Below are positions 23,618 through 32,839 of a DNA stretch of 64,000 nt, piece by piece. The notes beneath the pieces were generated by a model. That model worked only from the letters and a program-made list of their open reading frames with translations. It was not told the origin of the DNA and made no database searches. This DNA is from Micromonospora thermarum (GTDB lineage: Bacteria; Actinomycetota; Actinomycetes; Mycobacteriales; Micromonosporaceae): positions 1 through 64,000 of the forward strand of contig NZ_JAATEO010000004.1 in assembly GCF_012034245.1 (NCBI RefSeq). Reading direction: 5' to 3'. Position 1 is the first letter of the stretch. Each line of letters begins with the position of its first letter. The translations under genes and the position numbers were made by a program.

Positions 23618-24719
23618 TCACCAGGAGGGTCGTTGCAGCAGGCCGACGAACTCCACCAGCAGTCGCTCCCGCAGCGCCGGCGCCATGCGTCGAAGGAGGA
23701 TGCCGAGGCGGGCGCTGTCGGGTTGGGCCGACGCCGCGCCGGTGTCCGAGGAGACGTAGCCGGAGAGCTGCAGCACCAGCCCGAAAATTCCCGGACCGAG
23801 CGCCAGGCCGAAGGTCTCCCCCGCGGTCCACAGGCCGGTGAACACGCCCGCCTGCCGCCGGCCGGTGCGCGCCTCGTCGTACGCGACGCAGTCCAGCATG
23901 GCGAGGGCGAAGACCTGCTGGCCCGCGTACCCGACGCCGATCAGGGCGACCAGCAGGTAGATGCCGACGGCCGGGAGCACGGGAGCGGCGACCAGGGCCA
24001 GCGCGCCGGCGGCGAAGATCAGCGACGCGGCGACCAGCCCGGCGAGCTTGCCGAACCGCCGCCCGACCCGGCTCCACAGGGGCATCACCAGAAGGGCGGT
24101 CCCGGAGCAGCGGCGCCACCGCACCGGAGACCAGGATGGCCAGCGCCAGCACCGCGATCCGCCAGGTCATCAGCCGGGTACGTTCGGCGTAGTCGCCGGT
24201 CAGCTCGGCCGGCATCGCCACGTACGGGACCTGGAAGAAGGCGAACGCGGTGGCGGTGGCGAGGAAGGCCAGCGCCACGTACAGGCCGGCCGCCGCCCCG
24301 GCCCCGAACGGCGCGGCGAAGATGGCGGCGAAGAGCACGCCGAGGGCGAGGCCGGCGCCCAGCAGGTACGGCCGGCGGGCTCCCCACCGGGAGCGGGTGC
24401 GGTCGGAGATCCGCCCGGCGACCGGGTTGACCAGCACGTCCCACGCCTTCGGCAGCAGCACGAGCAGGGCGGCCACGCCCGCCGCGACGCCGAGCGTGTC
24501 GGTCAGGTACGGCAGCAGGAGCAGCCCAGGCACCGTGCCGAACGCGCCGGTGGCGAGCGAGCCGAGCGCGTACCCGGCGTGCACCCGCCGCGGCAGTACG
24601 CCGGCCGGCCCCGGCCCGGCCGCGGTGGCCGGTCCGGCGGTGCCGGCGGGAGCCGGGTCGGCGGTGCCGGCGGACGGGCCGGCGGCGGGCGATCCCGCTC
24701 CAGCCGGCGGCGCGTCCAT
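23618..24719 (-). pseudogene. GPH/MFS-type transporter with internal deletion and frameshift
   Basis: The N-terminal half (24719 to about 24110) is intact: PRRVHAGYALGSLATGAFGT, the motif GRISDRTRSRWGARRPYLLG, AMPAELTGDYAERTRLMTW and LAILVSGAVAPLLRD. The C-terminal part resumes in another frame (about 24100-23618) at LVMPLWSRVGRRFGKLAGL and GVGYAGQQVFALAMLDCVAY, and ends normally. Between them the segment that should cover about helices 6-8 (roughly 80-120 residues) is missing, so this is a deletion plus a frameshift, not a single indel. The parent was a sodium- or proton-coupled GPH-family transporter (MelB-like). The product should be non-functional. Confidence 0.85.
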
Positions 24720-24751
24720 GGCGCCGAATGCTACTTACGTTATGGCGCCGG

Positions 24752-25066
24752 TCACATCCCCTCTTCCGGGGACCAGCTCGCCGCCCGCATGTCCACGCCG
24801 GCGGACCGCAGCGGCGTCCCCTCGGCGAGCAGCCGCGCCCGCGCCTCCCGCTCGTGACCGGGCGGCAGCCGCCCGGACGACGTCACGACCCGGTGCCACG
24901 GCACCCCGCCACCGTGTCGCGCCATGATCGACCCGACCAGCCGCGCCGACGACCGGCCCGACCGCTCGGCGAGCGCGTCGGCCACCGCCCCGTACGACAT
25001 GACCCGGCCGGGCGGGATGCGCTCGACCAGTTCCAGCACCGCCTCGACGTACTCATCCGGTCCCAC
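24752..25066 (-). CDS. Alkyltransferase-like protein (MGMT-like DNA-binding domain)
   Basis: 104 aa from GTG 25066. It has the helix-turn-helix domain of O6-alkylguanine-DNA alkyltransferases (VERIPPGRVMSYGAVADALA, SARLVGSIMARHGGGVPWHR, VVTSSGRLPPG). The reactive Cys of PCHR is replaced by Trp (VPWHRV), the mark of alkyltransferase-like (ATL) proteins, which bind O6-alkylguanine lesions without repairing them and hand them to nucleotide excision repair. Length near 100 aa fits. It is divergent from proB with a gap of about 60 bases. Confidence 0.93.
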   Translation of the reverse strand: MGPDEYVEAVLELVERIPPGRVMSYGAVADALAERSGRSSARLVGSIMARHGGGVPWHRVVTSSGRLPPGHEREARARLLAEGTPLRSAGVDMRAASWSPEEGM

Positions 25067-25127
25067 GACGCGCCACGATATGGGAACGCGCCGCGGCGGC
25101 GCGGGACCGACCACGCAGAATGGGCGG

Positions 25128-26237
25128 GTGCGCGACATGGTGACGACGGCCCGGCGGGTGGTCGTCAAGATCGGATCCTCCTCGTTGACCACCGCCACCG
25201 GCGGGCTGGACGACCGGCGGGTCGACACGCTCGTGGACACCCTCGCCACCCTCGCCGGCCAGGGCCGGGAGGTCGTGCTGGTCTCCTCCGGCGCGATCGC
25301 CGCCGGCCTCGCCCCGCTCGGGCTGGCCCGCCGCCCGCGCGACCTGGCCACCCAGCAGGCCGCCGCCAGCGTCGGGCAGGGCCTGCTGATCGGGCGGTAC
25401 GCGACGGCCTTCGCCCGGCACCGGCTCACCGTCGGGCAGGTGCTGCTCACCGTCGACGACGTGACCCGGCGGGCGCACTACCGCAACGCGTACCGGACCC
25501 TGCGCAAACTGCTCGACCTGCGCGCGGTGCCGATCGTCAACGAGAACGACACGGTCGCCACCGAGGAGATCCGGTTCGGCGACAACGACCGGCTCGCCGC
25601 CCTGGTCGCCGCGCTGGTCGACGCCGACCTGCTGGTTCTGCTCTCCGACGTCGACGCGCTCTGGACCGGCGACCCGACCCGCCCGGGTTCGGCGCGGATC
25701 GCCGAGGTGCGTGACGACCGGGACCTGTCCGGGGTGACGATCGGCGGCGCCGGCCGGGCCGGGGTCGGCACCGGCGGCATGGTGACCAAGGTCGAGGCGG
25801 CCCGGATCGCCACCGGTTTCGGCATCCCGGTGGTGCTCACCGCCGCCGGCCTGGCCACCGAGGCGCTGGCCGGGGAGCCGGTCGGCACCCTCTTCCACCC
25901 CAGCCGGCGGCGACCGGCCGCCCGGCTGTTCTGGCTCGCCCACGCCACCTCGCCCCGGGGGCGGCTGCACCTGGACCCGGGCGCGGTGCAGGCCGTCGTG
26001 GGGCGGCGCAAGTCGCTGCTGCCGGCCGGCATCACCGCCGTCGACGGCGCCTTCACCGCCGGCGACCCGGTGGACCTGGTCGACACCGAGGGTGCGCCGG
26101 TGGCCCGGGGGCTGGTCAACTACGACGCGGTGGAGCTGCCCGGCCTGCTCGGGCGCTCCACGTCGGAACTCGCCGCGGCGCTCGGCCCGGCGTACGAGCG
26201 GGAGGTCGTCCACCGCGACGACCTGGTGCTGTTGTAG
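25128..26237 (+). CDS. proB: Glutamate 5-kinase
   Basis: 369 aa from GTG 25128, or 366 from ATG 25137; neither has a strong ribosome site and the start is uncertain. It phosphorylates glutamate as the first step of proline synthesis. The amino-acid-kinase domain (about 5-260) shows VVVKIGSSSLT, EVVLVSSGAIAAG, VPIVNENDTVATEEIRFGDN, LLSDVDALWTGDP and GTGGMVTKVEAA. A C-terminal PUA domain follows (about 285-365, GRLHLDPGAVQAV, GITAVDGAFTAGDPVDLVD). proA follows 48 bases downstream. ProB is normally feedback-inhibited by proline. Confidence 0.96.
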   Translation: MRDMVTTARRVVVKIGSSSLTTATGGLDDRRVDTLVDTLATLAGQGREVVLVSSGAIAAGLAPLGLARRPRDLATQQAAASVGQGLLIGRYATAFARHRLTVGQVLLTVDDVTRRAHYRNAYRTLRKLLDLRAVPIVNENDTVATEEIRFGDNDRLAALVAALVDADLLVLLSDVDALWTGDPTRPGSARIAEVRDDRDLSGVTIGGAGRAGVGTGGMVTKVEAARIATGFGIPVVLTAAGLATEALAGEPVGTLFHPSRRRPAARLFWLAHATSPRGRLHLDPGAVQAVVGRRKSLLPAGITAVDGAFTAGDPVDLVDTEGAPVARGLVNYDAVELPGLLGRSTSELAAALGPAYEREVVHRDDLVLL

Positions 26238-26285
26238 GGAGGGGCCACCGATGGGTGGGCCCGTGAACGGATCGAGGAGTGCAGG

Positions 26286-27527
26286 ATGAGCGTCGTCGAG
26301 CAGGCGCGGCGGGCCCGGGCGGCGGCGGAGGCCCTCGCGGTCGCCACGCGTACGGTCAAGGACGCCGCGCTTCACGCGATGGCCGACGCGCTGGTGGCGC
26401 GTACGCCGGGGATCCTGACCGCGAACGGCGCGGACCTGGCGGCCGGGCGCGAGGCCGGGCTGAGCGCGGCCGTGCTGGACCGGCTCGCCCTCGACGCGGG
26501 GCGCGTGGCGGCCATCGCGGAGGCGCTGCGCCAGATGGCCGCGCTGCCGGACCCGGTCGGCGAGGTCGTCCGGGGCTCGACCCTGCCGAACGGCCTGGAG
26601 CTGCGGCAGGTCCGGGTGCCGTTCGGGGTGGTCGGGATCATCTACGAGGCACGCCCGAACGTGACCGTCGACGCCGCCGGCATCTGCCTGAAGTCCGGCA
26701 ACGCGGCGCTGCTGCGCGGCTCCTCCTCCGCCATGCACTCGAACGCCGCGCTGGTCGCGGTGCTGCGGGACGCGGTGGCCGGCGCCGGCCTGCCGGCGGA
26801 CGCGGTGCAGCTCCTCGACGCCACCTCCCGCGACTCGGTCAAGGAGCTGATGCGCGCCCGGGGCCTGGTCGACGTGCTGATCCCGCGTGGCGGCGCGTCG
26901 CTGATCCGCACGGTGGTCGAGGAGTCGACCGTGCCGGTGATCGAGACCGGCGTGGGCAACTGCCACGTCTACGTGGACGCCGCGGCGGACGTGTCGAAGG
27001 CCGTGGCGATCACGCTGAACGCCAAGACGCAGCGCCTCTCCACCTGCAACACGGCCGAGTCCCTGCTGGTGCACGCCGACGTCGCCGAGGCCTTCCTGCC
27101 GCCGATGCTGGCCGCGTTCGCCGAGGCCGGGGTGACCGTGCACGGCGACGGCCGGGTGGCCGCTCTCTCCGACGCGGTGGTGCCGGCCACCGACGAGGAC
27201 TTCGCCACCGAGTACCTGTCGGCGGACATCTCCGTCGCCGTCGTCGACTCGCTGGACGCGGCGGTCGCGCACATCCGGCGGTACGGCACCGGGCACACCG
27301 AGGCGATCGTCACCGACTCGCAGGCGGCGGCGCGGGAGTTCGTGGCCCGGGTGGACGCGGCGGCCGTGATGGTGAACGCGTCCACGCGCTTCACGGACGG
27401 CGGCGAGTTCGGCTTCGGCGCGGAGATCGGCATCTCCACGCAGAAGCTGCACGCGCGCGGCCCGATGGGGCTGCCGGAGCTGACCAGCACGAAGTACGTG
27501 GTCACCGGGGACGGTCACCTGCGCTGA
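26286..27527 (+). CDS. proA: Glutamate-5-semialdehyde dehydrogenase (gamma-glutamyl phosphate reductase)
   Basis: 413 aa, ATG 26286 with GAGGAG upstream. It reduces gamma-glutamyl phosphate to glutamate-5-semialdehyde with NADPH, the second step of proline synthesis. The aldehyde-dehydrogenase fold shows [35 protein letters not shown], the catalytic Cys in [15 protein letters not shown], and the C-terminal [20 protein letters not shown]. It forms an operon with proB; the third gene, proC, is not in the window. Confidence 0.97.
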   Translation: MSVVEQARRARAAAEALAVATRTVKDAALHAMADALVARTPGILTANGADLAAGREAGLSAAVLDRLALDAGRVAAIAEALRQMAALPDPVGEVVRGSTLPNGLELRQVRVPFGVVGIIYEARPNVTVDAAGICLKSGNAALLRGSSSAMHSNAALVAVLRDAVAGAGLPADAVQLLDATSRDSVKELMRARGLVDVLIPRGGASLIRTVVEESTVPVIETGVGNCHVYVDAAADVSKAVAITLNAKTQRLSTCNTAESLLVHADVAEAFLPPMLAAFAEAGVTVHGDGRVAALSDAVVPATDEDFATEYLSADISVAVVDSLDAAVAHIRRYGTGHTEAIVTDSQAAAREFVARVDAAAVMVNASTRFTDGGEFGFGAEIGISTQKLHARGPMGLPELTSTKYVVTGDGHLR

Positions 27528-27556
27528 GGGGTGCGGGTCCGTCCCGACACGCCCGG

Positions 27557-27582
27557 CGCATGACGGGCGCGCCCGTCATGCG
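27557..27582. terminator. Perfect 26-bp palindrome between convergent genes
   Basis: The half-site CGCATGACGGGCG is followed directly by its exact complement, centred between 27569 and 27570. It lies between the proA stop and the convergent cyclase-like gene stop. With no loop it is a terminator or a cruciform-forming site. Confidence 0.6.
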
Positions 27583-27595
27583 TGGGGCGCGTCCG

Positions 27596-28426
27596 TCAGC
27601 GGCAGGCGCGGATCGCCGTCAGGGTCGCGTGCACGTCGAACTGGTGCCCGTCGTCGCTCTCCCAGCCGCCGTCGCTGCGCTGCGTCTCGGCCAGCCGGCG
27701 GCGGGCCCGCACCAGGATCCAGTCCTGGTCGTCGACGCCGACCCGGCGCAGGGACGCGGCCAGCCAGGCGACGTTGGCCGGGGACATGTCGGCGATCCGC
27801 TCGGCGAGCGCCACCTGGATGCGGGCGGACTCCTGGAACATCTCCTGCCGGAACAGCACGCCCGCGCTCAGCCAGCCGGCGGCGAGGAAGGACGGCCAGC
27901 TGCCGTCCGGGTTGAGTCGCGCGACCAGCGACAACGCGGCGGCGTGCACGACACCCGCGTACACCCCGCCGACCCGGTGGTCCAGCGGCCCGGCGGCCCG
28001 CGCGTCCAGCCCGGCGACGGTCAGCCAGAACGCGGCGTTGGCCGTCAGGTAGAACCCCGCCTCCGGGTCGCCCGGCCGGGCCCACTCCGGGGCGGTGTCG
28101 GCCAGCGCGGCGTCCTCCTCCCAGCCGCCGTCGGGCAACTGGCGGAACGCGAGCCAGTCCAGCGCCCGCCGGGCCGCCGGCCGGTCGATCGCGCCCAGGT
28201 CGTCCAGCTCCGCGAGCCGGAAGCAGGTGGCGTCGACGGACGGCACCTTGCCCTCGAGGTACGCGGGCCAGCCGCCGTCCGGCAGCTGGCCGCCCTCGAC
28301 CACGTCGAGCACGTCCGGGCCGGGCGGGGTGCCGGTGCGCAGCCGGGAGAGCCGGGCACGGTCCACCACGTCCCCGTGCGCCACCACGAAGCCGATCGCG
28401 GCGTCGATATCCACCACGGCGGACAC
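27596..28426 (-). CDS. Prenyltransferase/squalene-cyclase-fold protein
   Basis: 276 aa, GTG at 28426. Several QW-like repeats typical of alpha/alpha-barrel terpene cyclases recur: GGQLPDGGWPAYLEG, FRQLPDGGWEEDAAL, LNPDGSWPSFL and ETQRSDGGWESDDG. The length is that of a single barrel (about half a squalene-hopene cyclase). No DxDD or DxxDD catalytic motif is visible, so cyclase activity is doubtful; these small proteins are annotated generally as prenyltransferase/squalene oxidase repeat proteins. Soluble by sequence. It is monocistronic, convergent with proA. Confidence 0.85.
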   Translation of the reverse strand: MSAVVDIDAAIGFVVAHGDVVDRARLSRLRTGTPPGPDVLDVVEGGQLPDGGWPAYLEGKVPSVDATCFRLAELDDLGAIDRPAARRALDWLAFRQLPDGGWEEDAALADTAPEWARPGDPEAGFYLTANAAFWLTVAGLDARAAGPLDHRVGGVYAGVVHAAALSLVARLNPDGSWPSFLAAGWLSAGVLFRQEMFQESARIQVALAERIADMSPANVAWLAASLRRVGVDDQDWILVRARRRLAETQRSDGGWESDDGHQFDVHATLTAIRACR

Positions 28427-28498
28427 GCTACCTGTGCAAACGTGACTCCGCCTCGGTGAATCGGCTAGCCGACGCCACTGCTTGTCCGAGGTAAAGTA

Positions 28499-28527
28499 GT
28501 GGCCCCTCCTCGTCGAGAAGGGGCCAC
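28499..28527 (-). terminator. Hairpin after moeZ
   Basis: GTGGCCCCT (28499-28507) pairs with AGGGGCCAC (28519-28527) over 11 bases that include further pairing, 11 bases beyond the moeZ stop and followed by TACTTTACC on the minus strand. Confidence 0.75.
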
Positions 28528-28537
28528 CAAGTCGCCG

Positions 28538-29719
28538 TCAGTACGCGGGCAGTGACGGGTCGATCTGCTTGATCCAGGAGAGGACGCCGCCCTGGACGTG
28601 CACCGCGTCCTTGAAGCCGGCCGCCTTCAGGGCGGCGAGCGCCTCCGCGGAGCGGACACCGGACTTGCAGTGCAGCACGATCTGCTTGTCCTGCGGGAAG
28701 TTGGCCAGCGCCTCGCCGGAGATGATCTCGCCCTTGGGGATCAGCCGGGCACCGGGGATCCGCACGATCTCGTACTCGGCCGGCTCCCGGACGTCGACCA
28801 GGAACACGTCCTTGCCGGCGTCCTGCCATTCCTTGAGCTCCAGGGCGGTGATGGTCGAGTCGACCACCGCCTCCTGCGCCTCGACCGACACCGCGCCGCA
28901 GAAGTCCTCGTAGTCCTCCAGCAGGTCAGTGACCGTCGGGTTCTCGCCGCACAGAACGCAGTTCGGGTCCTTCCGGACCTTGATCTTGCGGTAGGTCATC
29001 TCCAGGGCGTCGTACACCATCAGCCGACCGACCAGCGGCTCGCCGATGCCGGCGAGCAGCTTGATCGCCTCGTTGACCTGGATCGAGCCGATGGACGCGC
29101 ACAGCACGCCGAGCACGCCGCCCTCGGCGCAGGACGGGACCATGCCGGGCGGCGGGGGCTCCGGGTAGAGGCAGCGGTAGCAGGGGCCGTGCTCGGCCCA
29201 GAACACCGACGCCTGGCCGTCGAACCGGTAGATCGACCCCCACACGTACGGCTTGCCGAGCAGCACCGCGGCGTCGTTGACCATGTACCGGGTGGCGAAG
29301 TTGTCGGTGCCGTCGACGATCAGGTCGTACTGGGCGAAGATCTCGCGGACGTTGTCCCGGTCCAGCGCGGTGTTGTGGATCTCCACGTTGACCAGCGGGT
29401 TGATCTCGCGGATGGAGGCCGCGGCCGACTCGGCCTTGGAGCGGCCGACGTCCGAGACGCCGTGGATGATCTGGCGCTGGAGGTTGGACTCGTCGACGGT
29501 GTCGAAGTCGATGATGCCGAGCGTCCCGACCCCGGCGGCGGCCAGGTACATCAGGGCCGGAGAGCCGAGACCACCGGCGCCGACACAGAGCACCCGGGCG
29601 TTCTTCAGCCGCTTCTGACCCTCGACGCCGACGTCCGGAATGATCAGGTGGCGGGAGTAGCGGCGGATCTCGTCAACGGTCAGCTCGGCGGCGGGCTCGA
29701 CGAGCGGGGGCAACGACAC
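28538..29719 (-). CDS. moeZ: Adenylyltransferase/sulfurtransferase MoeZ
   Basis: 393 aa from GTG 29719 (start MSLPPLVEPAAELTVDEIRR, as in the family); a longer frame to 29809 is not conserved. The E1-like ThiF/MoeB domain (about 1-285) has RYSRHLIIPDVGVEGQKRLK, the ATP-binding VGAGGLGSPALMYLAAAGVG, zinc Cys pairs in CYRCLYPEPP and CVLCGENP, and the adenylated-Cys region GVLGVLCASIGS. A C-terminal rhodanese domain (about 300-393) has the sulfur-carrying Cys in HCKSGVRSAEAL. It activates and thiolates small sulfur-carrier proteins for molybdopterin, thiamine or cysteine synthesis. Monocistronic. Confidence 0.96.
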   Translation of the reverse strand: MSLPPLVEPAAELTVDEIRRYSRHLIIPDVGVEGQKRLKNARVLCVGAGGLGSPALMYLAAAGVGTLGIIDFDTVDESNLQRQIIHGVSDVGRSKAESAAASIREINPLVNVEIHNTALDRDNVREIFAQYDLIVDGTDNFATRYMVNDAAVLLGKPYVWGSIYRFDGQASVFWAEHGPCYRCLYPEPPPPGMVPSCAEGGVLGVLCASIGSIQVNEAIKLLAGIGEPLVGRLMVYDALEMTYRKIKVRKDPNCVLCGENPTVTDLLEDYEDFCGAVSVEAQEAVVDSTITALELKEWQDAGKDVFLVDVREPAEYEIVRIPGARLIPKGEIISGEALANFPQDKQIVLHCKSGVRSAEALAALKAAGFKDAVHVQGGVLSWIKQIDPSLPAY

Positions 29720-29840
29720 GGTGGACTCCCCGGGATCGGCGGTGGCGAACCGGGCCATTGTCGCTCGCCGGGCGGCCGGTCGGCCATGAGGAGCGACACT
29801 CGTCCGCACTGCGGGAGCGGGAATAAGTGCGGGAGCAAGC

Positions 29841-30626
29841 TCAGGTACCGGGAACCAGCTCGCCGGCGTACCGCCGCCCGTCCAGGTACAGCCAGGGGTT
29901 GGCGACGCAGCCGTCCAGCCCGTACGTCTGCTGCTGCATGACCGGCGCGGGCGATCCGGGGCCCGGGCAGTCCTCGTGCCACTCCCCGAACTCGTGCCCG
30001 ACCTCGTGGTTGATCACGTAGCTGCGGTACACGGCGAGCGGCGCCCCGTAGTCGGGCACCCCCTCCATCCAGCGGGCCAGGTTGATGATCACCTGGCCGG
30101 GCAGGCGGCAGGAGGTGTAGCCCTCGGTGCTGAGACCGCCCTCGGCGCACATCCGCTCCGACGTCTCCGGGGTGGCGAGGTAGACGGTGAAGTCGGCGAG
30201 GTCCGCGTCCTCGACCCGCTGCACGCGCAGCTCCCCCGAGCCGATCCAGCTGCGGGAGTCGCCGAGCACCCCGTCGACCGTCGCGGCGAAGGCGCCGGCG
30301 TCCTGGCCGATGTCGCGCTCCACGGCCACCCGGTAGCGGCGCAGCGGCCCGTCGCCGCCCCGGACGTCGGTGCCGCCGGTCGCGGTGACGAAGCTGCCCG
30401 CTCCGGTGCGCGGGTAGCCGCCGGGCTGCGGCCGCTCGGCGGCCCCGTACGAGGTGCGGTCGGGCGCTGTGCCCGCCGGCCGTTCGGCGGCCTGCACCAG
30501 CGCCACCGATGCCGCCGCGGCGAGCAGGAGGACCAGGCCGAGCCACCGGGCACGGCGGCGCCTGCGGACGCCGCTCGGCCGCCGTGGCGGGCGGGCGGAC
30601 GGGCCGGGAGGGGACGGCGTGGCCAT
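29841..30626 (-). CDS. Secreted DUF3152 protein with metzincin-type zinc motif (copy A)
   Basis: 261 aa, ATG at 30626. A basic N-terminus and one hydrophobic segment (about 28-46) act as signal or anchor; the DUF3152 domain fills about 75-255. It contains HEVGHEFGEWH (207-217), the HExxHxxGxxH pattern of metzincin zinc proteases, followed by PAPVMQQQTYGLDGCVANPW, where the Met may be the Met-turn. Cys residues (CAEGG, SCRLPG, DCPG, DGCVANP) suggest disulfides, consistent with export. A cell-surface metalloprotease is likely by motif; the substrate is unknown. A paralogue lies immediately upstream on the same strand. Confidence 0.88.
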   Translation of the reverse strand: MATPSPPGPSARPPRRPSGVRRRRRARWLGLVLLLAAAASVALVQAAERPAGTAPDRTSYGAAERPQPGGYPRTGAGSFVTATGGTDVRGGDGPLRRYRVAVERDIGQDAGAFAATVDGVLGDSRSWIGSGELRVQRVEDADLADFTVYLATPETSERMCAEGGLSTEGYTSCRLPGQVIINLARWMEGVPDYGAPLAVYRSYVINHEVGHEFGEWHEDCPGPGSPAPVMQQQTYGLDGCVANPWLYLDGRRYAGELVPGT

Positions 30627-30697
30627 GCCGCCAGCGTCTCAGAACAATCGGGCAATACCCCGCAACTGCTGGCTAAACACCCCCGGAGCGGTCGACC

Positions 30698-31858
30698 TCA
30701 GACCGGCGGGCCGGTGTACCGCCGCCCGTCGACGTACGGCCAGGGATTGGCGACGCAGCCGTCGAGGAAGAGCGTCTGCTGCATCATCACCGGCGCCGGC
30801 CGGCCCCGACCAGGGCAGCGCTCGTGCCGGTTGCCCAACTGGTGCCCGACCTCGTGGTTGACGACGTACAGCCGGTAGACCGACAGCGGCACCTTCATCG
30901 CGACGAAGTGCGGGACGGACAGCCGCCACCGGTCCAGGTTGATGATGACCTTGCCGGGCGCCCGGCAGGACGTGTACGGGCGGCCGCCGATCCGGATGTC
31001 GACCCCACCCGCGAGGCACATCCGGCCGGCCGTCTGCGCGGTGACCAGGTAGACCGTGAAGTCGGCGGCGGCGTCGCCGGGCACCTGCTGCAACCGCAGC
31101 CGACCACCGTCGACCCAGCTCCCCGTCCCGCCGAGCGCCTCCTCGACGGTCGCGCCGAACTCGGCCGCGTCCTCCTGCGCCCCGTTCTCCACGGCGACCC
31201 GGTACCGGCGCAGCGTGCCCGCCTCGCCGAGCAGCGGCCCGAGGCGGTCGTCGTACCCGAAGGTGCCCCGCCCGGCCGACGGCACCGGCCCCGCGATCTG
31301 GAACACCGGGGTCGCCGGTGGCTCCGCCGCCACTGTCGCCGGGGACGGGCTGGGTGCGGCCGACGTGGGCGCCGACGTCGGCGCGGTGACCGGGGTCGGC
31401 GCGGTGACCGGGGTCGGCGCGGTGACCGGGGTCGGCGCGGTGACCGGGGTCGGCGCGGTGACGACCTCCGCGCCGACGTCGACACCGCGCTGGTCGACGA
31501 CCACCGCCACCGCCGCGACGACCGCCAGCACGAGAGCCATCGCCTCCATCACACGCCGGGTCCGCCTGCTCCGGCGACGGTGCCGGCCCCGGACCTCGCC
31601 AGCGGGCGGGCGGGACGGCGTACGGCCTCCGGACCCCGCCGCCGCGGCCGCGGCACGACCACCGGAGCGCTGGGCGGGCGGGTACCCGCCTGCCCGGCCA
31701 CCAGCCGGCGGAGGCACCCGGCTCCCAGCGGGTGCGGTCGCCCGACCGCCGTTCGGCGCAGGGGCCGGCACGGCGGCCCGGCCGCCCCGGGTGCCCGGCG
31801 GGACGGCGGGGGTACGAGGGTGCATCGAGGAGCTGGCGATGCTACGTGCGGAGGGCAT
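30698..31858 (-). CDS. Anchored DUF3152 protein with metzincin-type zinc motif (copy B)
   Basis: 386 aa from ATG 31858, 5 bases after the hydrolase stop (an ATG at 31825 is an alternative). The layout is a Pro/Gly/Arg-rich cytoplasmic part (about 1-95), one membrane helix (about 98-115, EAMALVLAVVAAVAVVV), a periplasmic linker with the repeat APTPVT x4, then DUF3152 (about 195-386) with HEVGHQLGNRHERC at 335-348 and PAPVMMQQTLFLDGCVANPW. Copy A shares the catalytic block almost exactly but lacks the long N-terminal region. The two genes are an old tandem duplication. Zinc-protease activity is inferred from the motif. Confidence 0.86.
   Translation of the reverse strand: MPSARSIASSSMHPRTPAVPPGTRGGRAAVPAPAPNGGRATAPAGSRVPPPAGGRAGGYPPAQRSGGRAAAAAAGSGGRTPSRPPAGEVRGRHRRRSRRTRRVMEAMALVLAVVAAVAVVVDQRGVDVGAEVVTAPTPVTAPTPVTAPTPVTAPTPVTAPTSAPTSAAPSPSPATVAAEPPATPVFQIAGPVPSAGRGTFGYDDRLGPLLGEAGTLRRYRVAVENGAQEDAAEFGATVEEALGGTGSWVDGGRLRLQQVPGDAAADFTVYLVTAQTAGRMCLAGGVDIRIGGRPYTSCRAPGKVIINLDRWRLSVPHFVAMKVPLSVYRLYVVNHEVGHQLGNRHERCPGRGRPAPVMMQQTLFLDGCVANPWPYVDGRRYTGPPV
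31381..31461 (-). repeat. 18-bp tandem repeat x4 plus partial copy in DUF3152 gene B
   Basis: GCGCGGTGACCGGGGTCG is repeated four times without change (31381-31452), with a partial fifth copy to 31461. Each unit encodes six residues (APTPVT), so copy changes keep frame and only alter the length of the linker between membrane helix and catalytic domain. Confidence 0.95.
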
Positions 31859-31863
31859 CCCGC

Positions 31864-32839
31864 TCAGCCTGCCATGTCGGGTCGCTTCGCGGAGTCCCCA
31901 GTTTCGGCGAGCAGCGGCAGGACAGCGCGGGCGACCAGGCGCGGCACCTCGAGCTGGGCGACGTGCCCCACGCCGTCCAGCATGAGCAGCCGGCTGTCCG
32001 GGATGGCCCGCGCCGCCTGCGGCGCCACCCGCACGTCCACCAGGCGGTCGTGCCGGCCGCCGATGACGAGCGTCGGCGCCTGGACCATGTTGGCCAGCCG
32101 CCACATCGAGCCGGAGCCGGGCAGGTACGACCGCAGGAAGCAGGAGACCAGCCCCCGGAACGTCCGGACGTACGCGGCGGCGTAGTGCGCGGCCTCGTAG
32201 CGGACCCGGATCTCCTCCAGCGCCTCCCGGCGGCGCTGCTCGCTGATCCGGCTCACGTCGGCGACGCACGCCTCGATCACCTGCTGCGCCATCACCTCGG
32301 GCGCCATCTGCGCCAGCCGCCAGGCGGCCAGCCGTTCGCCCCGGGGGATCGCCACGCAGCGGCAGCATCCGACCCTGCAACGACCGCCGGAAGTCGAGGA
32401 ACGGCAGGGCGGGCGAGATCAGGGTCAGGGTCCGGACCAGGTCCGGGCGCACCGCCGCCACCTGCACCGAGATCGCGCCGCCCAGCGAGTTGCCGAACAG
32501 GTGCACCGGGCCACGGCCAGAGTGCTCGATCCAGCGGATCACCCGCTGCGCGAACGAGGGGACCGTGTAGCGGCGGCCCGGCTCGCTGCGGCCGAAGCCG
32601 GGCAGGTCGATGGCCTGCCCGTCCAGCCGGTCGGCGAGCAGGCCGGCCAGGTCGGTCCAGTTCTGCGACGAGCCGCCGAGCCCGTGCACGTACAGCGCCG
32701 GCTCCGCGCCGGGCGCGGTCGCCGGGGTCTCCCGGACGTACGTGACGATGCCGTCGAGGCGTACCTCCCGACCGGGCCAGGGGGGTGGGACGGAGTGCTC
32801 GGGAAGCAGGTCATCCGGCCAGAGGGTGGCGCGCTTCAT
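31864..32839 (-). pseudogene. Alpha/beta hydrolase with single frameshift
   Basis: The N-terminal part (ATG 32839 to about 32350) has LYVHGLGGSSQNWTDLAGLL, IDLPGFGRSEPGRRYTVPSF and the nucleophile elbow HLFGNSLGGAISVQV. The rest continues in another frame (about 32355-31864) with IPRGERLAAWRLAQM, the late strand APTLVIGGRHDRLVDVRVA and the catalytic His in LDGVGHVAQLEVPRLVAR. The break lies at MLPLRG / AIPRGE, so one 1-2 base indel separates two halves of an otherwise perfect hydrolase of about 325 aa. It is a recent mutation or a sequencing error. The start overlaps a small upstream frame (ATGA) and the stop is 5 bases from DUF3152 copy B. Confidence 0.85.
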
